A DNA stretch of 64,000 nt, taken from contig CALFWO010000055.1 of NCBI GenBank assembly GCA_937928045.1, forward strand, positions 1 to 64,000, in the 5' to 3' direction. Both the position numbers and the translations under genes were made by a program. This DNA comes from an uncultured Saprospiraceae bacterium. GTDB lineage: Bacteria > Bacteroidota > Bacteroidia > Chitinophagales > Saprospiraceae. The notes under the pieces were generated by a model. The model saw only the letters and a program-made list of their open reading frames with translations, was not told the origin of the DNA and did no database searches. This document shows positions 60,735-64,000 of this stretch, in pieces (positions within the stretch are counted from its first letter, which is position 1; each line of letters starts with the position of its first letter).

Positions 60735-61871
60735 ATGAAAAGAACGAACCTGGTGATATTCTTGGCATTTTTTTGCTGTATACATTTCTCTTGCGACTTT
60801 CTGATTAAGAAGGAAGTCCCAAGTGAGTCTATTGTTCATGCAGGATTGCCTCCAGTAAATGATCTGGCTGTTGCAAAGAATGTCATCTTTTTAGTAGGGG
60901 ATGGAATGGGGCTTGGGCAAATTACTGGAGCAATGTATGCGAATGGAAATAAATTAAATTTGGAAAGATTCAAGACTATTGGTTTGCATAAAACCCACGC
61001 TTCAGATAAGTTAATTACGGATTCTGCTGCAGGTGCAACTGCATTTTCTTGTGGAATTAAAACATACAATGGAGCAATTGGAGTTAGAGATGATAAATCT
61101 GCCTGCGAAACTTTGGCAGAGTTGGCGAAGAAGGCCAGAATGTCTGTTGGAATGGTTGCGACCAGTACGATTGTTCATGCTACGCCAGCATCATTTTATT
61201 CACATCAACCGCAGCGTAAAATGTATGATGAGATCGCCATGGATTTGGCCAACTTCAAACCAGATTATTTCGTTGGTGGAGGAAAGAAATTCTTTGATCG
61301 AAGAGATGATGAAAAGGATTTAATCAAAATGATGCAGTCGGAAGGATATACAATTGGGAACTATTTTGACAATGAATTTTTAGAAATGGATCTCCCAGAA
61401 AAAGGTGGGTTCGGATTTTTAACGGCCGATGAAGATCCATTGCCTGTCGCTCAAGGAAGAAATTATCTACTTTCTGCATCAGTAGCTGCAATACCATTTC
61501 TTGCTAAGAGATCAGATCGAGGATTCTTTTTATTAATCGAAGGTTCCCAAATTGATTGGGGAGGTCATGCCAATGATGGCGACTATGTGGTATCGGAGTT
61601 GTTAGATTTCGATAGAGTAATAGGAAGAGTTTTGGACTACGCAGAAAAAGATGGAAATACTTTAGTTGTGGTTACAGCAGACCATGAAACGGGTGGCTAC
61701 TCAAATATTCAGGGAAGTACCATGGACAGCTTGGTGACTAAATTTACCTCGGGATATCACACTGCCACAATGGTTCCAGTTTTTGCCTACGGACCTGGTG
61801 CAAATAAATTCCAAGGTATCTATGAAAACACAGAAATATACCAAAAGCTGAAATCCGTAATGGATTTGTAG
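60735..61871 (+). CDS. phoA: Alkaline phosphatase (lipoprotein)
   Basis: The 378-residue protein has a lipoprotein signal (FLAFFCCIHFSC, Cys20). The metal/catalytic motifs are those of PhoA: VGDGMGLGQ with Asp56, TDSAAGATAFSCGIKT with phosphoserine Ser97, GSQIDWGGHANDGDYV, ADHETGGYS (Zn ligands) and YHTATMVPVFAYGPG. The enzyme hydrolyses phosphate monoesters outside the cytoplasm. It is shorter than E. coli PhoA (about 470), as is usual for Bacteroidota members. It should be anchored to the outer or inner membrane via lipid. A Pho-type promoter box could not be recognised. The symbol reflects family membership. Confidence 0.92.
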   Translation: MKRTNLVIFLAFFCCIHFSCDFLIKKEVPSESIVHAGLPPVNDLAVAKNVIFLVGDGMGLGQITGAMYANGNKLNLERFKTIGLHKTHASDKLITDSAAGATAFSCGIKTYNGAIGVRDDKSACETLAELAKKARMSVGMVATSTIVHATPASFYSHQPQRKMYDEIAMDLANFKPDYFVGGGKKFFDRRDDEKDLIKMMQSEGYTIGNYFDNEFLEMDLPEKGGFGFLTADEDPLPVAQGRNYLLSASVAAIPFLAKRSDRGFFLLIEGSQIDWGGHANDGDYVVSELLDFDRVIGRVLDYAEKDGNTLVVVTADHETGGYSNIQGSTMDSLVTKFTSGYHTATMVPVFAYGPGANKFQGIYENTEIYQKLKSVMDL

Positions 61872-61924
61872 TGGATGAAGTTTTCGGAATTATCTTAGAA
61901 CTCAAAGCAGGCCAACGAATAATA

Positions 61925-62797
61925 TTAAAGGTGTCTTTCCGAATGGTAGCTTGATCTTACCAAAGGACCGCTTTCTACATAGTCAAATCCTTTTTGCAAA
62001 CCAACTTCTTTGTATTCGGCAAATTTATCAGGATGCACATAAGATGCAACTTCCAAATGCATTTTTGTAGGCTGTAGGTACTGACCAATAGTTAAAACAT
62101 CGCAACCGTGTTCCAATAAATCATCCATGATTTGGAAAACTTCGTCGTCAGTTTCTCCAAGTCCAACCATGAAACCAGTCTTCGTTCTTTTGCCGAAGTT
62201 CTTTATTCGTTGAATTTCTTCTAAGCTCCGTTTGTATTTTCCTTGTGGTCGAACTTTTCTGTAAAGTCTTTCTACTGTTTCCATGTTATGACTTACTACT
62301 TCTTGACCAGCGCTTATCATTCTTTCTAATGCCTCCCAGTTAGCTTTAACATCCGGGATTAAGGTTTCTATAGTCGTTTTTGGGCTAAGTTCCTTTGTTA
62401 AAGCAACAGTTTGATGCCATATTTCAGCACCACGATCTTTTAGTTCATCTCTATTAACCGAAGTAATTACCGCATGTTTGACCTCCATCAATTTTATAGC
62501 TTCGGCCACTCGCCTAGGTTCATCTTCATCATACTCGGGTGGTCTTCCTGTTTTAACTGCACAAAATGAGCAACTTCGAGTACAGGTATTACCAAGGATC
62601 ATAAAGGTCGCAGTTCCTGCTCCCCAGCATTCCCCCATATTTGGGCAATGTCCCGATTGACATATTGTATGCAGTTGATATTTATCGACAAGATTTCGGA
62701 CACGTTTGTAATTCTCACCAATAGGAAGTTTTACCCGCAGCCAATCAGGCTTTCTTTTTCTTTCCGCTCTACCTTCTACAACAGGCAAATCTATCAT
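61925..62797 (-). CDS. lipA: Lipoyl synthase
   Basis: The 290-residue enzyme has the auxiliary cluster motif [12 protein letters not shown] (Cys46, 51 and 57) and the radical-SAM motif CTRSCSFC (Cys72, 76 and 79), a conserved [17 protein letters not shown] (about 195-213), and the C-terminal [15 protein letters not shown] with the family's RSSY serine. It inserts sulfur at C6 and C8 of octanoyl groups on lipoyl proteins. Length is typical. No lipB is next to it. It is followed by the partner-less outer-membrane protein gene 54 bp upstream in the same direction, which is probably an unrelated neighbour. Confidence 0.97.
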   Translation of the reverse strand: MIDLPVVEGRAERKRKPDWLRVKLPIGENYKRVRNLVDKYQLHTICQSGHCPNMGECWGAGTATFMILGNTCTRSCSFCAVKTGRPPEYDEDEPRRVAEAIKLMEVKHAVITSVNRDELKDRGAEIWHQTVALTKELSPKTTIETLIPDVKANWEALERMISAGQEVVSHNMETVERLYRKVRPQGKYKRSLEEIQRIKNFGKRTKTGFMVGLGETDDEVFQIMDDLLEHGCDVLTIGQYLQPTKMHLEVASYVHPDKFAEYKEVGLQKGFDYVESGPLVRSSYHSERHL

Positions 62798-62851
62798 ATT
62801 CCCAAATTTTTGTTCTTAGAAATAACTGCTAAATGGCATAACTTGTTCTAG

Positions 62852-63655
62852 TTACCATCGCTTTCCGAACTGCAAAGTTAAATAAAGATTCAGGAAGTAA
62901 GGCTTATTTTCATTGCCTTCTGCGGGAATTAATAGAGGAATTCTTTGTGTGTACACATCGAACATTATTCCGACTTCGAAAGCTTTGACTATCTCATCAA
63001 AAGCTCCCCAATCCAAGTGTAAACTAGCCTTTGTATGAAATCCTGGTCTGAGTTTAGCTTCTCCCCATCCTTTGCCTATTCCAGCGGCTCCTGCAATGTG
63101 GTTAATATCTGTAAAAATGTCACTGTTCTCTTCGGAGTACGTTTCATTACGCTCCACATCGTCCGATGGTTTTGATGGATCATTAAAGTAGATCAGTCTA
63201 AGTTGATATGGTTTTAGGATTCCTAAGGATGGACCTGCAGCATATGTAAATCCTACAGCCAATCCTTTTTTCTTGGCTTTTTCTGACAAATAACGTTTTT
63301 GACCTAGTGCGAATCGGACTGCATAAAGATTATTTCGCTTACCATAAATAAATGAACCATTGTTTCCATTTCGGGCAAAGTCAAAAGTATTTCTATATTC
63401 CTTTGGATGTTTTAATTCTCCAATTTCTAGTTGCCAATAGTTGGTTTTATAGTAGGTTTTGATTTTACCCCGATTAAAGCCTATTGCAAATCCGTTGGTA
63501 TGCAATCTAACATCCGCAGTAAACTCGCGGTCATAAACTATCCCGGCATTATTTGAAAGACTAAGTGGTCTGGGCTGAAAAGTCTCTTGCGCTACAAGAA
63601 ACTGAGCAAAACTGAGACAAAGAAATAGGAATGTTGAAACGCGTTTATGCATCAT
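62852..63655 (-). CDS. Putative outer-membrane beta-barrel protein
   Basis: The 267-residue protein has a signal peptide (STFLFLCLSFAQFLVAQ) and repeated amphipathic strands (LHTNGFAIGFNRGKIKTYYKTNYWQLEIGEL, LYAVRFALGQKRYLSEKAKKKGLAVGFTYAAGPSLGI). It ends in YFLNLYLTLQFGKRW, an aromatic strand typical of outer-membrane barrels. It contains ETYSEENSDIFTDINHIAGAAGIGKGWGEAKLRPGFHTKASLHLDWGAF, of a small Bacteroidota family. No ligand is known. It lies between the lipA gene and a partial gene at the window end, on the same strand. Confidence 0.72.
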   Translation of the reverse strand: MMHKRVSTFLFLCLSFAQFLVAQETFQPRPLSLSNNAGIVYDREFTADVRLHTNGFAIGFNRGKIKTYYKTNYWQLEIGELKHPKEYRNTFDFARNGNNGSFIYGKRNNLYAVRFALGQKRYLSEKAKKKGLAVGFTYAAGPSLGILKPYQLRLIYFNDPSKPSDDVERNETYSEENSDIFTDINHIAGAAGIGKGWGEAKLRPGFHTKASLHLDWGAFDEIVKAFEVGIMFDVYTQRIPLLIPAEGNENKPYFLNLYLTLQFGKRW

Positions 63656-63753
63656 TAAGACTTCTAACTAAGATATGCATTAATAACGTGTTTTGAAAGC
63701 AAAAAGATCAGAATACAAATGAAAAAGTCATTTTTTTGACTAAAAAATGGAGA

Positions 63754-64000
63754 TTAGTCTTTTGAGTCCAAGTTTTTACCCTTGATCTTCATTTTTTCTT
63801 TGTACAACTCCATTTCATTTCTTTTTTGTTGGGAAGCTTTGATCTTCTTGTAAAGGTCAGAGTAATCATAGATACTCCAAAGGATAAATTGGCCTCCCTC
63901 TCTTTTTACTCGACTGAAAGAAAAATCAAAAGCACCTTTAAGAAGTGGTATTGGATTTTCCATTTTTGAATAGCGAATGGTAGCACCACCAACTTCTAAT
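63754..64000 (-). CDS. C-terminal end of an unidentified protein (start off window)
   Basis: The frame is open from the window edge through 82 codons to the stop at 63754, so the N-terminus is missing. An ATG at 63963 exists but the frame continues upstream of it (LEVGGATIRYSK), so the protein is probably longer. The visible part has GAFDFSFSRVKREGGQFILWSIYDYSDLYKKIKASQQKRNEMELYKEKMKIKGKNLDSKD, a compact region followed by a basic coiled tail. It looks like the end of a sensory or regulatory domain, but no family can be named. Confidence 0.5.
   Translation of the reverse strand, partial: LEVGGATIRYSKMENPIPLLKGAFDFSFSRVKREGGQFILWSIYDYSDLYKKIKASQQKRNEMELYKEKMKIKGKNLDSKD

Overview
The window is from the chromosome of a member of the Bacteroidota, most likely of the Saprospiria/Lewinella-type or flavobacterial side, although no single gene fixes the genus. 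The evidence is a low-GC sequence, C-terminal type IX secretion (T9SS type A) tails on several secreted proteins, CarboxypepD_reg-like/TonB receptors, LytS/LytTR two-component pairs, an ECF42-type sigma factor with a YCII partner, DUF3703/DUF5723/DUF7000-type families, and -7 promoter boxes of the Bacteroidota form TAnnTTTG.

Layout. 1-3.8 kb: two serine esterase-like proteins, a DUF3703 protein, a SAM methyltransferase and a zincin-like lipoprotein. 4-9 kb: TonB-dependent receptor, quinone reductase-like flavodoxin, LytS kinase with LytTR regulator. 9-15.5 kb: di-haem cytochrome c peroxidase, a sorting-protein-like secreted protein, a 1027-residue sortilin-type propeller protein and two small secreted/lipoproteins. 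15.5-22.8 kb: an accessory region with a dead tail-collar-like gene, attC-like hairpins, a short array of 16-bp repeats, and a tight four-gene operon (XRE regulator, C5 cytosine DNA methyltransferase, protein with two GHKL ATPase domains, receiver-domain protein). 22.9-31.2 kb: APH-like kinase, three tandem outer-membrane-barrel paralogues (the third dead), an unusual alpha/beta-hydrolase-like protein, and two surface proteins. 31.2-39.1 kb: T9SS acetyl xylan esterase, then a TetR-controlled set (LolA-like protein, two FtsX-type permeases, LolD-like ATPase, outer-membrane porin). 39.3-45.2 kb: receiver-CRP fusion regulator, YCII/ECF42 pair, two small membrane proteins, MBL hydrolase, TPR lipoprotein. 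45.2-53.4 kb: secreted starch/glycan locus with two GH13 enzymes, a starch-binding-like T9SS protein and an FG-GAP repeat T9SS protein. 53.5-64 kb: TauE exporter, DinB, DUF7000, Crp regulator, a frameshifted gene, tRNA-Arg(UCG), a glucosaminidase, SH3 protein, dprA, alkaline phosphatase, lipA, a barrel protein and a partial gene.

The main candidate for something new is the operon at 17606-22597. It couples a complete Dcm-type methyltransferase to a protein with an N-terminal MutL/Hsp90/MORC-like ATPase, a histidine-kinase-like dimerisation helix and C-terminal kinase ATPase, and to a receiver protein with an unrecognised C-terminal domain. No restriction nuclease is visible. It reads as a phosphorelay wired to DNA methylation, plausibly a defence system. 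It is framed by inverted-repeat elements, which suggests a mobile cassette. All family assignments were made by reading motifs; no database search was run.
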